Source: CAZSDU01 sp964605775 (GTDB taxonomy: Bacteria; Bacteroidota; Bacteroidia; Bacteroidales; FEN-979). From it: 64,000 nt of DNA. Positions 35,956-44,674 of the stretch are shown piece by piece; within the stretch, counting starts at the first letter, position 1, and each line of letters begins with the position of its first letter. The notes below the pieces were generated by a model that worked only from the letters and a program-made list of their open reading frames with translations, ran no database searches and was not told the origin of the DNA. Where the stretch lies: the NCBI GenBank assembly GCA_964605775.1, contig CAZSDU010000004.1, forward strand, positions 1-64,000, written 5' to 3'. The position numbers and the translations under genes are program-made.

Positions 35956-36696
35956 TTATACATTAACATTGATTATTTTCCTGTCTTCAAAAACGGGAAC
36001 GGCCTGAGTCAAATCACAGCGAAAAGAGTATGGAATGACATCATCCAGTCCCAGTTTTTCGAGACGCTGAGGATGAGCTGCTTTTCCTATGTATTCCGTC
36101 AGGTTGTTTTTAGCCACATGCCAAAGGTCAAGCGCTGCATGAGCCGAATCACAATGCGTCAGGAATCCGTGATTTTCAAGGAGTTTTTCCGTTAAGGCAC
36201 CGGCGAAAAGGGCGTCTTCCAGGCAGAATTTATTTTTCCACCCCGAGCAAAGGATAACAACATTTTTTGACTGGTATCCAAGCCAGGAGGTGAGGGCGGT
36301 AATATTGATAAAGGCACCGATGGCGATACGTCCAGCATCCCGGGCCACTTCAAGCGCCCTGGTTCCGTTTGTTGTGAAATACACCAGTGTTTTACCCCCC
36401 ACATTTTCTTTTGAAAAGTTAAACGCTGAATTTCCAAAGTCTGCAAAATCAAGTTTTTTACCATCCTGTTCGGAAGCTACAAGATAACCCTGGGATTTAA
36501 GCATTTTGGCTTCTTCAAGTGTGGCCACGGGGATAATGTTCTTGACTCCGTTTTCAAAAGCAGCACAGATCGATGTTGAAGCCCTTAAAATATCAGTCAG
36601 GACAACGATATAATTTTCTCTTGTAAGTATTTCCGTGAATAATTTAGGCGAGAAACAAACTTCAATATAATTCGGACAAGGGTTTAAATTGTACAT
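35956..36696 (-). CDS. comB: 2-phosphosulfolactate phosphatase family protein (ComB)
   Basis: 246 residues from the ATG at 36696; an in-frame TTG 9 bp upstream overlaps the LRR stop and is less likely. The ComB family hydrolyses phosphosulfolactate to sulfolactate using Mg. Motifs include VLTDILRASTSICAAFENG near residue 32, LVASEQDGKKLDFADFGNS near 72, KTLVYFTTNGTRALEVA near 100, and VILCSGWKNKFCLEDALFAGAL near 143. ComA and other sulfolactate genes are absent, so the true substrate here may differ. It lies 5 bp after the LRR gene and 20 bp before the DPP III gene. Confidence 0.88.
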   Translation of the reverse strand: MYNLNPCPNYIEVCFSPKLFTEILTRENYIVVLTDILRASTSICAAFENGVKNIIPVATLEEAKMLKSQGYLVASEQDGKKLDFADFGNSAFNFSKENVGGKTLVYFTTNGTRALEVARDAGRIAIGAFINITALTSWLGYQSKNVVILCSGWKNKFCLEDALFAGALTEKLLENHGFLTHCDSAHAALDLWHVAKNNLTEYIGKAAHPQRLEKLGLDDVIPYSFRCDLTQAVPVFEDRKIINVNV

Positions 36697-36701
36697 GGAT
36701 A

Positions 36702-39236
36702 TCAATAAAAAACAACTTCACATCCGGAATGCGATGCTTTAAATTTTTCAACCTTTTTCGCTGACACCTTGGTGTTAAATATTTTCAGCGATTGCAGGGA
36801 TCTCATGTTTTCCAACCCATCCAGGCTGCTAACCCTTGTATTATAAAATTCAAGCACTTTTAAATAAATCAACTTTTGGATGTACTTCAGATTTTTAACC
36901 GGAGTTCCGCTAAATTTAAGTACTTCCAATTGGGTCATAAACTGTATGGGTTCCAGGGTTTCCACCTGGGTATTTGAGAGATCCAATTCCTTGAGTTGGG
37001 ATAAGCCTGCCACAGGGCTCAGGTCAACGACCGGATTTTTTTGAAACCTCAGCATCTGAAGTTTTTTCATTCCGGAGATGGGGGCGAGTGAACTGACCAC
37101 AGTTCCGGAGAACTGCAGCTCCTTCAGCCTGGATAAGAACTGTAACGGACTAATATCGTTGATCAGGGGATTTTCATTGATGATCAGTTTTTCAAGCCCG
37201 GCAATTTGCTGAAGTTGGATCTTATCAGGCTTCCCTTTCAGATTCAATTGTTGCAGCATGACTTCCTGCCATGAGGCAGTCAGGGAATTCCACCAATTAT
37301 TATTTTCGTAAGTCTGAAAAACGAGCAAGCTGCCCGGGTTTTTATCGAGGAATTGATTGCCTTCAGTAAGACTTACCTTTGAATGATCGGCATAAACGTA
37401 TTTCAAATTTTTCAAGGCATACAATGGGCTCAGATCGGCTACCTGGGTATTGTCAAGGATGAGGTTCACCAGCGCCGATAATCCGGATAGCGGAGTAAGA
37501 TTCGCTACAGACGTATTTGCTGCATTCAGGGTTTGGATTTCAGTGAGATTCCTGAGGGGTTCAAAATCGATGATCCCGGTACTCTGACAATGGAGAGACC
37601 TCAGCATAATAAGTTGTCCAAGCGGTGCAAGGGAGGTGATGCCCATCCGTCCGCTGATGTTTATACTGTCGAGCAAAATAAGCTGATGCAATTGCTCGGT
37701 CGTAGGAACATTATCCAATTTGACATACAGGCTAAACAATTTTTGCCAGTCTTTCGACATGCCTGCCCACCAGTTGTTTAATTCAACGCTGGCATAGATC
37801 AGCGAGGTGGAAGGATGTTTTTTCACGAAATTCAGGGCTGCACTCCGGGTTATTTTGGTGCTGTTACAATAAACCCTCTGTAAACCGCTAAGTTTGTCAA
37901 GGGGATCCAGGTTGCTCACTTTGGTAGAATCACATATCAATACCTGGAGGCTTGAAAGGCTGGCGAGCGCATCGAGTCGAATAACAGGTGTGTTAGAGAA
38001 TTTCAGCAGATTCAGGTTGATCATTGCAGAGATGGGTCCGAGGTCGCTGATCTTTGTATTGCTGAACCTCAGTTCTTTTAAAGCCGTCAAAGTGCTGAGG
38101 GGTTCCAGGGATGTAACGGGGGTTTGGCTCAGATCAAGTGTTTCCATGCCAGTAAAAGAAGAGAGCAGGGTAATATCCTGAATCTGGGTGTTTTTCATCC
38201 TCAGTTTTTTCAGATGGGTACAATAACGAAGCGGTTCAAGGGAATACACGGAGGTTCCTGAGATATCGAGTACTTCCAGATTGTTTGTATTATGTAGCGG
38301 CATCAGATCGCTGACCGGGGTCCCGGAAAGATTGACCTGTTGCAATGCAGATAATTTGCCAAGGGGCCCGAGATCAGCGATGGTGGGGTTCCCCGATAGG
38401 TCGAGGCTGGTTATGTCAAGGATCTGATTCAGGTTAAGGTAGAACTGATTCCCATCAATCATTGTTTTCACCCCGTCCATCAAAGCGACAGTATCATTGT
38501 ATGTATCTACGGCCGACATGGGCACATCATTCCCGACAAACATATCTTTTCCCAGAATGGTTTTCCAAGCGGAAGAAAGCTCGTTCCACCAACGACGCAA
38601 ATCGTCCTTTTCGTTCAACTTGGTGGTATAAATACTGACGATCATCAGCTGTTGCTTGCTTTCCTCGTAATTGATTTCGATATACCTGACTTTGTTGGAA
38701 TTCACCGAATCGCCGTTGATGGTCATCCCCGACAGGTTCCGGTTTGCCGTGACCCTGAAATAAGTCTGTCCTGTTGGCGTAGTCTGTACGCTGACATCCT
38801 GTACTTCATATTTAAATTTTGCCCTTTTAAAAAAGAAATCCACATCACTGAGGTAAGCAGGCATATCTTTATAAACGGGTACAATGCGGTTGTCATCGAG
38901 GTCATCCTCCACCTGTACCTCAGCATCCCAGGTAAATTTCAGATAGCTTTCCGTGATGATGGTTTGCTTTTCCTTGACCAGGTTTTGTTTATCGCCGAGA
39001 AAATTGAGGGTACTGGCAAAAAAACGGATCATCGGGGTAACCATTCCTTTATAAGCATCTAATTTATCGGCCGGGATAGATCCCGCTTTCGCTTTGACGG
39101 TTTGGGTTATAGCCGGTTTTTTTGTCGTTGCATTTTTCTGTGTAGCCGGTTTTTTCTGGACAGTTTTTTTCTGAGCCCATCCATATCCGGGCATCATAAA
39201 CATGGTAATGAGGATAAGAAATAAAATTTTTCTCAT
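36702..39236 (-). CDS. Exported leucine-rich-repeat protein with three WW-LS-W super-repeats
   Basis: 844 residues with a signal peptide (1-21) and a lysine/threonine-rich linker to about 50. Residues about 60-205 form an alpha/beta domain of unknown type. Three super-repeats follow, each opened by a tryptophan motif: DLRRWWNELSSAWK (213-225), ELNNWWAGMSKDWQ (485-498) and ENNNWWNSLTASWQ (644-657). After each comes a block of 22-residue internalin-type LRRs (LxxLxxLxLSxTxVSDLxPL; about 275-470, 520-630 and 680-835). The blocks end in a FVKKHPSTSLIY-type cap. Probably periplasmic or surface-located and binding protein partners. I cannot assign a function. It is 7 bp downstream of the 39244 gene, in one run with three more unknown exported proteins. 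Confidence 0.85.
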   Translation of the reverse strand: MRKILFLILITMFMMPGYGWAQKKTVQKKPATQKNATTKKPAITQTVKAKAGSIPADKLDAYKGMVTPMIRFFASTLNFLGDKQNLVKEKQTIITESYLKFTWDAEVQVEDDLDDNRIVPVYKDMPAYLSDVDFFFKRAKFKYEVQDVSVQTTPTGQTYFRVTANRNLSGMTINGDSVNSNKVRYIEINYEESKQQLMIVSIYTTKLNEKDDLRRWWNELSSAWKTILGKDMFVGNDVPMSAVDTYNDTVALMDGVKTMIDGNQFYLNLNQILDITSLDLSGNPTIADLGPLGKLSALQQVNLSGTPVSDLMPLHNTNNLEVLDISGTSVYSLEPLRYCTHLKKLRMKNTQIQDITLLSSFTGMETLDLSQTPVTSLEPLSTLTALKELRFSNTKISDLGPISAMINLNLLKFSNTPVIRLDALASLSSLQVLICDSTKVSNLDPLDKLSGLQRVYCNSTKITRSAALNFVKKHPSTSLIYASVELNNWWAGMSKDWQKLFSLYVKLDNVPTTEQLHQLILLDSINISGRMGITSLAPLGQLIMLRSLHCQSTGIIDFEPLRNLTEIQTLNAANTSVANLTPLSGLSALVNLILDNTQVADLSPLYALKNLKYVYADHSKVSLTEGNQFLDKNPGSLLVFQTYENNNWWNSLTASWQEVMLQQLNLKGKPDKIQLQQIAGLEKLIINENPLINDISPLQFLSRLKELQFSGTVVSSLAPISGMKKLQMLRFQKNPVVDLSPVAGLSQLKELDLSNTQVETLEPIQFMTQLEVLKFSGTPVKNLKYIQKLIYLKVLEFYNTRVSSLDGLENMRSLQSLKIFNTKVSAKKVEKFKASHSGCEVVFY

Positions 39237-39243
39237 TCTTGAT

Positions 39244-40092
39244 TTATTTAACTACATGGGTGTAATGGCGAATCAGTTCCTGTTTCTCCTCGGATGTGAC
39301 CCTCAGCATATTGGAAATCAGCCAACCCGAATTCACATCATTGCGATTGAAATAGGATACTTCAAAATACCAATTGGGAACCTGAAAAAAGTGGAATTTC
39401 ACATTGTTGATGGAGATAAATTTCAGGTTTTCATTTTTCATCTCCATCACAAACAATGCCAGCATATCCGGAGAATAATTCTGTTCCAGATAATAATCCA
39501 CCTTTTCCGGTTCACGGAAGATTTTATGAAGGTTCATAAAATCCAGTTCATGGCTCATGGGATGAATAAAATATTTCAGGTTGGTAGTATCATTGACATG
39601 GGTAAACCAGGATTCGAATTTCCCGAGGTAAACATTGGAAAGCACCCATTTATAACCCCCGTTTTGCTTTTCCAGTTCGAGATAAAGAAGAAGGTTAACC
39701 TTTTCTTTTTTATAGGTGAAGGAAGCATCGACTTCCGCATACCATTCCTTTCCGTGAAAATCAAGAAAGAAGGGTTTTCTCTTATTCAGCACCTCTTCGA
39801 TAAAAACGAACTTCATGTCTTCGGAGATCAGGGGACTGGTATTATCGAAAAGGATATTCAGGTATTTCTTTCTTGCTTTTGCATCACGGTAAGCCTGATC
39901 TCCGGGATAGTATGCTTTTCCTTTGACATCTTCTTCCGCGTTAAAGCGGCGGAAGAACTGGTTCATCTGTTTGGTCTGGGCATAAAACACCGTTTCATCT
40001 CCATTAAATGAGCCCAACGAACCCTGGCTAAAACCAAACAGAGGAATCAGGATAACCATGAACAGGACGATTACTCGAACATTATTCCTCAT
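39244..40092 (-). CDS. Exported protein of unknown function
   Basis: 282 residues with a signal peptide (about 1-23, ILIPLFGFSQG). Mature part alpha/beta with aromatic-rich strands (KFVFIEEVLNKRKPFFLDFHGKEWYAEVDASFTY; KFHFFQVPNWYFEVSYF). A family is not recognised. The ATG overlaps a heptad repeat (ATTCCTC units) that also offers out-of-frame ATG codons; the annotated start is the one in frame with the signal peptide. Gaps to its neighbours are 7 bp (LRR gene) and 19 bp, so it is very likely in one operon with them. Confidence 0.75.
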   Translation of the reverse strand: MRNNVRVIVLFMVILIPLFGFSQGSLGSFNGDETVFYAQTKQMNQFFRRFNAEEDVKGKAYYPGDQAYRDAKARKKYLNILFDNTSPLISEDMKFVFIEEVLNKRKPFFLDFHGKEWYAEVDASFTYKKEKVNLLLYLELEKQNGGYKWVLSNVYLGKFESWFTHVNDTTNLKYFIHPMSHELDFMNLHKIFREPEKVDYYLEQNYSPDMLALFVMEMKNENLKFISINNVKFHFFQVPNWYFEVSYFNRNDVNSGWLISNMLRVTSEEKQELIRHYTHVVK

Positions 40093-40104
40093 TCCTCAAT
40101 CCTC
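40084..40104. repeat. Heptad array at a gene start (ATTCCTC)
   Basis: ATTCCTC, ATTCCTC, AATCCTC overlap the first codons and start codon of the gene 39244-40092 on the minus strand. Length change here would alter the region just upstream of the start. Confidence 0.65.
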
Positions 40105-40111
40105 ATTGTGA

Positions 40112-40690
40112 TTATTTGGATGTTTCCTTCACACGGATATCTCCCAGCATCACATCCCAGAAACCGATCAGACGTCCTCCGATCTGAGTTTCCTTACGTT
40201 TCACATAGATGGTGATATCCTTTTTGGTGGTATCTTCATACACCAGTCCTTTTTCTTTATCGAATGCCTGGAAACGCTGATAGATGGTGATCACGCCAAC
40301 ATAAGTTCCATCCGGCTGACGTTCCAGGTCACTCACATACTGAATTTTATACCAGTCTATGGTGACCCTGTCGTAGTTCAACTGCATCAGTCGATCGAAA
40401 TATTCCCTGACTTTATAATAATTCACATTCTGGCGGTGGAGGGAAGAAACACCTATTTCACTATTTTCCATAAACAGTTCCGATGCCCTTTCAATGACGC
40501 GCTGAGCCTCAGACCAGGCCGTTTTTTTATCCCCTATAATACTGATGTATTTACTCAGGTCTCGAACTTTCTCCAAAGCAAGGCTATCGATGGCCTGTTT
40601 ACGTTGCGGAGAGAGGTTATCCTGCGCTTTTACCCAGGCAGCAGTGCCCAAAAGGGTAAATAAAATGATAACTGACAATATCTTTTTCAT
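40112..40690 (-). CDS. Exported protein of unknown function
   Basis: 192 residues with a signal peptide (about 1-22, LLGTAAWVKAQ). The mature part is mixed alpha/beta: helix around 25-75, KVREYFDRLMQLNYDRVTIDWYKI, then antiparallel strands (GTYVGVITIYQRFQAF; DITIYVKRKETQIG). The second region has a pattern loosely like the LRR protein's N-terminal domain (VDFFFKRAKFKYEVQDVSV followed by strands), so the two may share a domain; this is a visual comparison only. Same operon as its neighbours. Confidence 0.72.
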   Translation of the reverse strand: MKKILSVIILFTLLGTAAWVKAQDNLSPQRKQAIDSLALEKVRDLSKYISIIGDKKTAWSEAQRVIERASELFMENSEIGVSSLHRQNVNYYKVREYFDRLMQLNYDRVTIDWYKIQYVSDLERQPDGTYVGVITIYQRFQAFDKEKGLVYEDTTKKDITIYVKRKETQIGGRLIGFWDVMLGDIRVKETSK

Positions 40691-40786
40691 TTGTTAATAA
40701 TTTTAAATTTCATTTGTTAAATGGAATATCCATTATTATCATTCACGGATTGCATGAACGGTGTTTGTATGGATATTTCATGTTTA

Positions 40787-41596
40787 TTATTTTTTAATCA
40801 GGTCAAGTTCTTTGATTTTACCATTTCCGTCAAGCAGGAAACTCTCAATGGCATTCCTGTTGGATTTCTGGTCTTTGATAAACTGGAGGTATCGGCCGAT
40901 GGTGGTTGGTTTGTCGTAATCCACGACACCGTCTTCCTTACTGATGATAATCAGAACCGTTGCGTCAGGGGAAGCAAAATACTGCAGGGTATTTTTTATG
41001 GTATTATCAGCCTGGTTCAGGTTTCCGGCTTTTGCCGCATCGGCAATACCCTGGAACCCATTCCATACTTGTGTTTTAAGGGGGAGGTTAGTAGATGAGC
41101 TCCTCATTTCCTTGATTTTTTTCTCCACCCTGGCGACCAGATCGGCAAGTTCAGGACTGATTCCTTCGGCTTTAAGGGCATCGAGGGCATCCTGAAGCTG
41201 ATCTGCGGTCAGGTTGTCCTTGTTGAGGAGCATATCCAACAGGGTGGCCCGCATTCGGTCAATTTTCTTGGCTTCATTTTTTTTCAGTTCCATTAAGCCC
41301 TCCTTGACGATCTCACTGGCCTGAGCGATCATTTTATCCAACTCGGGATCTTTCAGGTTTTTGGCTCTTATTCCATTCACCAGTTTTTCCTGTTCCGGGA
41401 AAGAAAGCGTTGTGGTGCCATTGATGATGGTCTGAAGTTGTTGTTTGGCCGCCTCAATTTGCGCTTTTCGTTCCTTCCTCGATAACTTTCCTGTTGTTTT
41501 ACAGCTTTCGGTACCGGTAGCGATCATGACGATCATGAGGATCACCATCCAATGGCTCCAGTTCATTTCCCTGATTTTTTTTATGATTTCTGACAT
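40787..41596 (-). CDS. Putative lipoprotein or membrane-anchored coiled-coil protein
   Basis: 269 residues. Hydrophobic segment at about 15-30 followed by GTESC (Cys32), possibly a lipobox, although the polar N-terminus of 14 residues before it is longer than usual. Residues about 40-170 are highly helical with heptad-like Leu/Lys/Glu patterns, then a compact C-terminal domain (ATVLIIISKEDGVVDYDKPTTIGRYLQFIKD). Unknown family. It lies 26 bp after gcvT and 96 bp before the next gene. Confidence 0.7.
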   Translation of the reverse strand: MSEIIKKIREMNWSHWMVILMIVMIATGTESCKTTGKLSRKERKAQIEAAKQQLQTIINGTTTLSFPEQEKLVNGIRAKNLKDPELDKMIAQASEIVKEGLMELKKNEAKKIDRMRATLLDMLLNKDNLTADQLQDALDALKAEGISPELADLVARVEKKIKEMRSSSTNLPLKTQVWNGFQGIADAAKAGNLNQADNTIKNTLQYFASPDATVLIIISKEDGVVDYDKPTTIGRYLQFIKDQKSNRNAIESFLLDGNGKIKELDLIKK

Positions 41597-41622
41597 GGTT
41601 TAATTTTTTAATATGCTAACGA

Positions 41623-42714
41623 TTATTTCGATTTATAGAAGGGGAATTTCACCACTTTAGCCTTTAAGATTTTCTCTCTTATTTTAATATAAATTTCGCT
41701 GCCTTCTTTAGATAATGCAGCGGGAACATAGCCCATTCCAACGGGAATTTTTACGGAAGGTCCCATGGTGCCTGAAGTTACTTCTCCGATTTTATTTCCG
41801 CTGGCATCTGTAATTTCATATTCATGCCTGGGGATACCTTTATCCACCATAACAAAACCAACAAGTTTCCGGCTTGTTCCTTCCTGTTTTTGTCTGAGAA
41901 GTAAAGCTTTATCAATAAAATCTTTTTTATCGGTAAATTTGGTAATCCAGCCAAGCCCGGCTTCTATGGGAGAGGTGGTATCATTGATATCGTTTCCATA
42001 GAGACAATATCCCATTTCGAGGCGAAGGGTATCCCTCGCAGCCAGTCCGATGGGTTTGATCCCAAATTCTTTACCGGCTTCGAAAACGGCTTCCCATATT
42101 CTCGGAGCGTCTGCGTTAGGCATATAAACTTCACAGCCGCCTGAACCGGTATATCCAGTGGTGGCAAAAATGATGTCTTTGACTCCGGCAAAAGTGAGTT
42201 TTTTAAAGGTATAGTATTCCATATCCATAACCGGAGTATCGGTCAATTTCTGCATAGCCCTGAGCGCCATTGGCCCCTGAATGGCAAGCTGTGCGATTTC
42301 ATCAGAAGCATTGTAGAGGACAGCTCCCATTTTATTCTGGCGGTTGCACCAGTCCCAATCCTTATCAATATTGGCAGCATTGACCACCAAAAGATAGGTC
42401 TCATCATTGACCTTATAAACGAGGAGATCATCCACGATCCCGCCTTTACCATTCGGGAAACAGGAATATTGAACTTTCCCGTCCACCAGCACAGAGGCGT
42501 CATTGGAGGTAACCCATTGTATGAAGTCGAGGGCTTTAGGCCCTTTAACCCAGAATTCACCCATATGTGAAACATCGAAAACACCGACTCCGTGTCTGAC
42601 CGTTTCATGTTCGGCATTGACTCCTTCATATTGCAAAGGCATGTAATAACCGGCAAACGGGACCATTTTTGCGCCCATCGCCTCGTGAAATTTCGTAAAA
42701 GCTGTGTTTTTCAT
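41623..42714 (-). CDS. gcvT: Glycine cleavage system T protein (aminomethyltransferase)
   Basis: 363 residues. GcvT moves the methylene from the H-protein-bound aminomethyl arm to tetrahydrofolate, releasing ammonia. Motifs: PFAGYYMPLQYEGV, VFDVSHMGEF, YLLVVNAANIDKDWDW (catalytic Asp in NID), TGYTGSGGCEVY, ARDTLRLEMGYCLYGNDI and the C-terminal GEVTSGTMGPSVKIPVGMGYV. GcvH, GcvP and Lpd are not adjacent. It is divergent from the CapD-type gene, with a -7 box for each gene in the 64-bp gap. Confidence 0.96.
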   Translation of the reverse strand: MKNTAFTKFHEAMGAKMVPFAGYYMPLQYEGVNAEHETVRHGVGVFDVSHMGEFWVKGPKALDFIQWVTSNDASVLVDGKVQYSCFPNGKGGIVDDLLVYKVNDETYLLVVNAANIDKDWDWCNRQNKMGAVLYNASDEIAQLAIQGPMALRAMQKLTDTPVMDMEYYTFKKLTFAGVKDIIFATTGYTGSGGCEVYMPNADAPRIWEAVFEAGKEFGIKPIGLAARDTLRLEMGYCLYGNDINDTTSPIEAGLGWITKFTDKKDFIDKALLLRQKQEGTSRKLVGFVMVDKGIPRHEYEITDASGNKIGEVTSGTMGPSVKIPVGMGYVPAALSKEGSEIYIKIREKILKAKVVKFPFYKSK

Positions 42715-42743
42715 AAGATCAATGTTACAATTTCTAAACGTAG

Positions 42744-42751
42744 CAAAATTA
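42744..42751 (-). promoter_or_regulatory. -7 box for gcvT
   Basis: CAAAATTA on plus reads TAATTTTG on minus, 29 nt upstream of the gcvT ATG. Confidence 0.55.
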
Positions 42752-42766
42752 GGAATATTTTATTCT

Positions 42767-42774
42767 TAATTTTG
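42767..42774 (+). promoter_or_regulatory. -7 box for the CapD-type gene, 4 nt before ATG
   Basis: TAATTTTG ends 4 nt before the ATG at 42779, predicting a leaderless mRNA. Confidence 0.5.
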
Positions 42775-42778
42775 GTGC

Positions 42779-44674
42779 ATGTTAATAACCTGGCAGAAAA
42801 CTCCACGCTGGTTGATTTTCATGATCGACCTTGGCATTGCCATCACGGCAGTAGTTCTGGCTTATCTGGTCAGATTCGACTTTTCCTTCGAAGATAAATG
42901 GGCCACCACATTGCCCCAGGTACTGGCATTTATCACCTGTATCCGTGCCCTGAGTTTTTTCCTCACGCGCTCCTATGCGGGCATTCTCCGATATACCAGT
43001 ACCGGCGATGCCATCCGGGTTTTTTTAACCGTGCTGTCGGGAACCGTGTTTTTTGTCATTGTCAACCTGCTCAGTTATTTTTTCCTGAGCCGGTCTTTCT
43101 TTATTCCCTTTTCAATTATTGTGATTGATTTTCTGGCAACCTCCTTCGGGATGATCACTTTCCGACTGATGGTCAAACTCGCCTATATGGAATTTCAGTT
43201 CCCGGAAAGGGCCAGTGTCAAAGTGGTCATTTATGGTGCAGGGGAAGCAGGGATAACAGTTAAAAGGGCTTTGGACAGGGACCCTGTGACAAAATATAAG
43301 GTACTCGCCTTTCTGGATGATGATGCCAACAAAGTCGGTAAAAAACTTGAGGGTATTGATATTCTTTCTCCCACTCGCATCGACGAATTGCTCACGGGCG
43401 TTTCTGTTGCCCAGTTGATCCTTGCTGTTCAACATTTTGATCCGGTCAAGAAACAAAAGCTGGTGAATACCTGCTTGGCATATCAGACGAAAGTACTGAC
43501 CATCCCACCCATGATCCAATGGATCAACGGAGAATTAAGCTATACTCAAATTAAAAAGATCAATATTGAGGATCTCCTGGAAAGGGATGAAATCAGACTG
43601 GATGAACACAGCATTTCAAAGGAACTGAATGGCAAGGTGATCATGATTACGGGAGCCTCAGGATCGATTGGCAGTGAGATAGTCAGGCAGGTTTCGCGGT
43701 TTTCTCCCGGGAAACTCCTTTTAATTGACCAGGCCGAAACACCCCTGCACCAGCTTGAACTGGATTATCTGGAAAATCACCCGGGTTCCGGGGTGGAATT
43801 TATCTTATGTGACATCTGCAACGAACACAGGATGAGAAAAATATTTGAATCCTGCACACCCGACCTGGTGTATCACGCGGCAGCCTATAAGCATGTACCG
43901 ATGATGGAGAACAATGTCACGGAATCACTGTTGACCAATGTCAGGGGAACACAGATCGTGGCAGATCTCTCGCTGGAATACGGGGTGAAAAAATTTATCA
44001 TGATCTCCACGGATAAAGCTGTTAACCCTACCAGCGTGATGGGAGCTTCCAAGCGACTGGCGGAGATCTATACCCAGTCGCTGAACCAGAACGGCAACAC
44101 CCGGTTCATCACCACCCGCTTCGGGAATGTACTGGGTTCCAATGGCTCTGTTATCCCGCTTTTCAGAAGCCAGATCGAAAAAGGAGGTCCACTCACCCTG
44201 ACTCATCCGGAAATGAGCCGGTTCTTCATGACCATTCCGGAAGCCTGTCAATTGGTTCTTGAAGCAGGAGCCATCGGGCAGGGAGGGGAAATTTTTATTT
44301 TTGACATGGGCAGGTCCGTGAAAATCCTTGACCTTGCTACCAAAATGATTCAGCTTTCCGGACTCACTCCTGAAAAGGATATTCAGATCAAATACATCGG
44401 ACTCAGACCGGGAGAAAAATTATATGAGGAATTACTCAATAAAGAAGAAAATACCTTACCGACCCACCATCCCCTGATACTTATTGCCAAAGTCAGAACC
44501 TATCCTCTGGAAGAAGTAAAGTATGAAATAAATGAACTCAAGGCCATGATTCCTTGGGCTTCGGATGAAGAAATCGTAAAAAAGATGAAAAAGATCATCC
44601 CCGAGTTTTTAAGTAAAAACTCCATATTTGAAAAACTAGATGGTGAAAATAATTTTGGTAAATCCGTAAATTGA
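42779..44674 (+). CDS. FlaA1/CapD-type nucleotide-sugar epimerase/dehydratase
   Basis: 631 residues. Four membrane segments lie in the first 125 residues (about 15-36, 43-62, 78-102 and 105-128). A CoA-binding-like Rossmann domain follows (VVIYGAGEAGITVKRAL), then the catalytic SDR domain from about 284 with ITGASGSIGSEIVRQ. The active site reads MISTDKAVNPTSVMGASKRLAEIY: the usual YxxxK is MxxxK, as in the WbpM/PglF type UDP-GlcNAc 4,6-dehydratases. RFGNVLGSNGSVIPLF and LRPGEKLYEELL also match. It likely starts synthesis of an amino-sugar for a surface glycan at the inner membrane. Confidence 0.92.
   Translation: MLITWQKTPRWLIFMIDLGIAITAVVLAYLVRFDFSFEDKWATTLPQVLAFITCIRALSFFLTRSYAGILRYTSTGDAIRVFLTVLSGTVFFVIVNLLSYFFLSRSFFIPFSIIVIDFLATSFGMITFRLMVKLAYMEFQFPERASVKVVIYGAGEAGITVKRALDRDPVTKYKVLAFLDDDANKVGKKLEGIDILSPTRIDELLTGVSVAQLILAVQHFDPVKKQKLVNTCLAYQTKVLTIPPMIQWINGELSYTQIKKINIEDLLERDEIRLDEHSISKELNGKVIMITGASGSIGSEIVRQVSRFSPGKLLLIDQAETPLHQLELDYLENHPGSGVEFILCDICNEHRMRKIFESCTPDLVYHAAAYKHVPMMENNVTESLLTNVRGTQIVADLSLEYGVKKFIMISTDKAVNPTSVMGASKRLAEIYTQSLNQNGNTRFITTRFGNVLGSNGSVIPLFRSQIEKGGPLTLTHPEMSRFFMTIPEACQLVLEAGAIGQGGEIFIFDMGRSVKILDLATKMIQLSGLTPEKDIQIKYIGLRPGEKLYEELLNKEENTLPTHHPLILIAKVRTYPLEEVKYEINELKAMIPWASDEEIVKKMKKIIPEFLSKNSIFEKLDGENNFGKSVN

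Noticed and set aside
39202..40011. Plus-strand open frame of 269 codons opposite the unknown exported gene
   Set aside because: Antisense shadow; the minus-strand frame has a clear signal peptide, close neighbours and continuous operon spacing.
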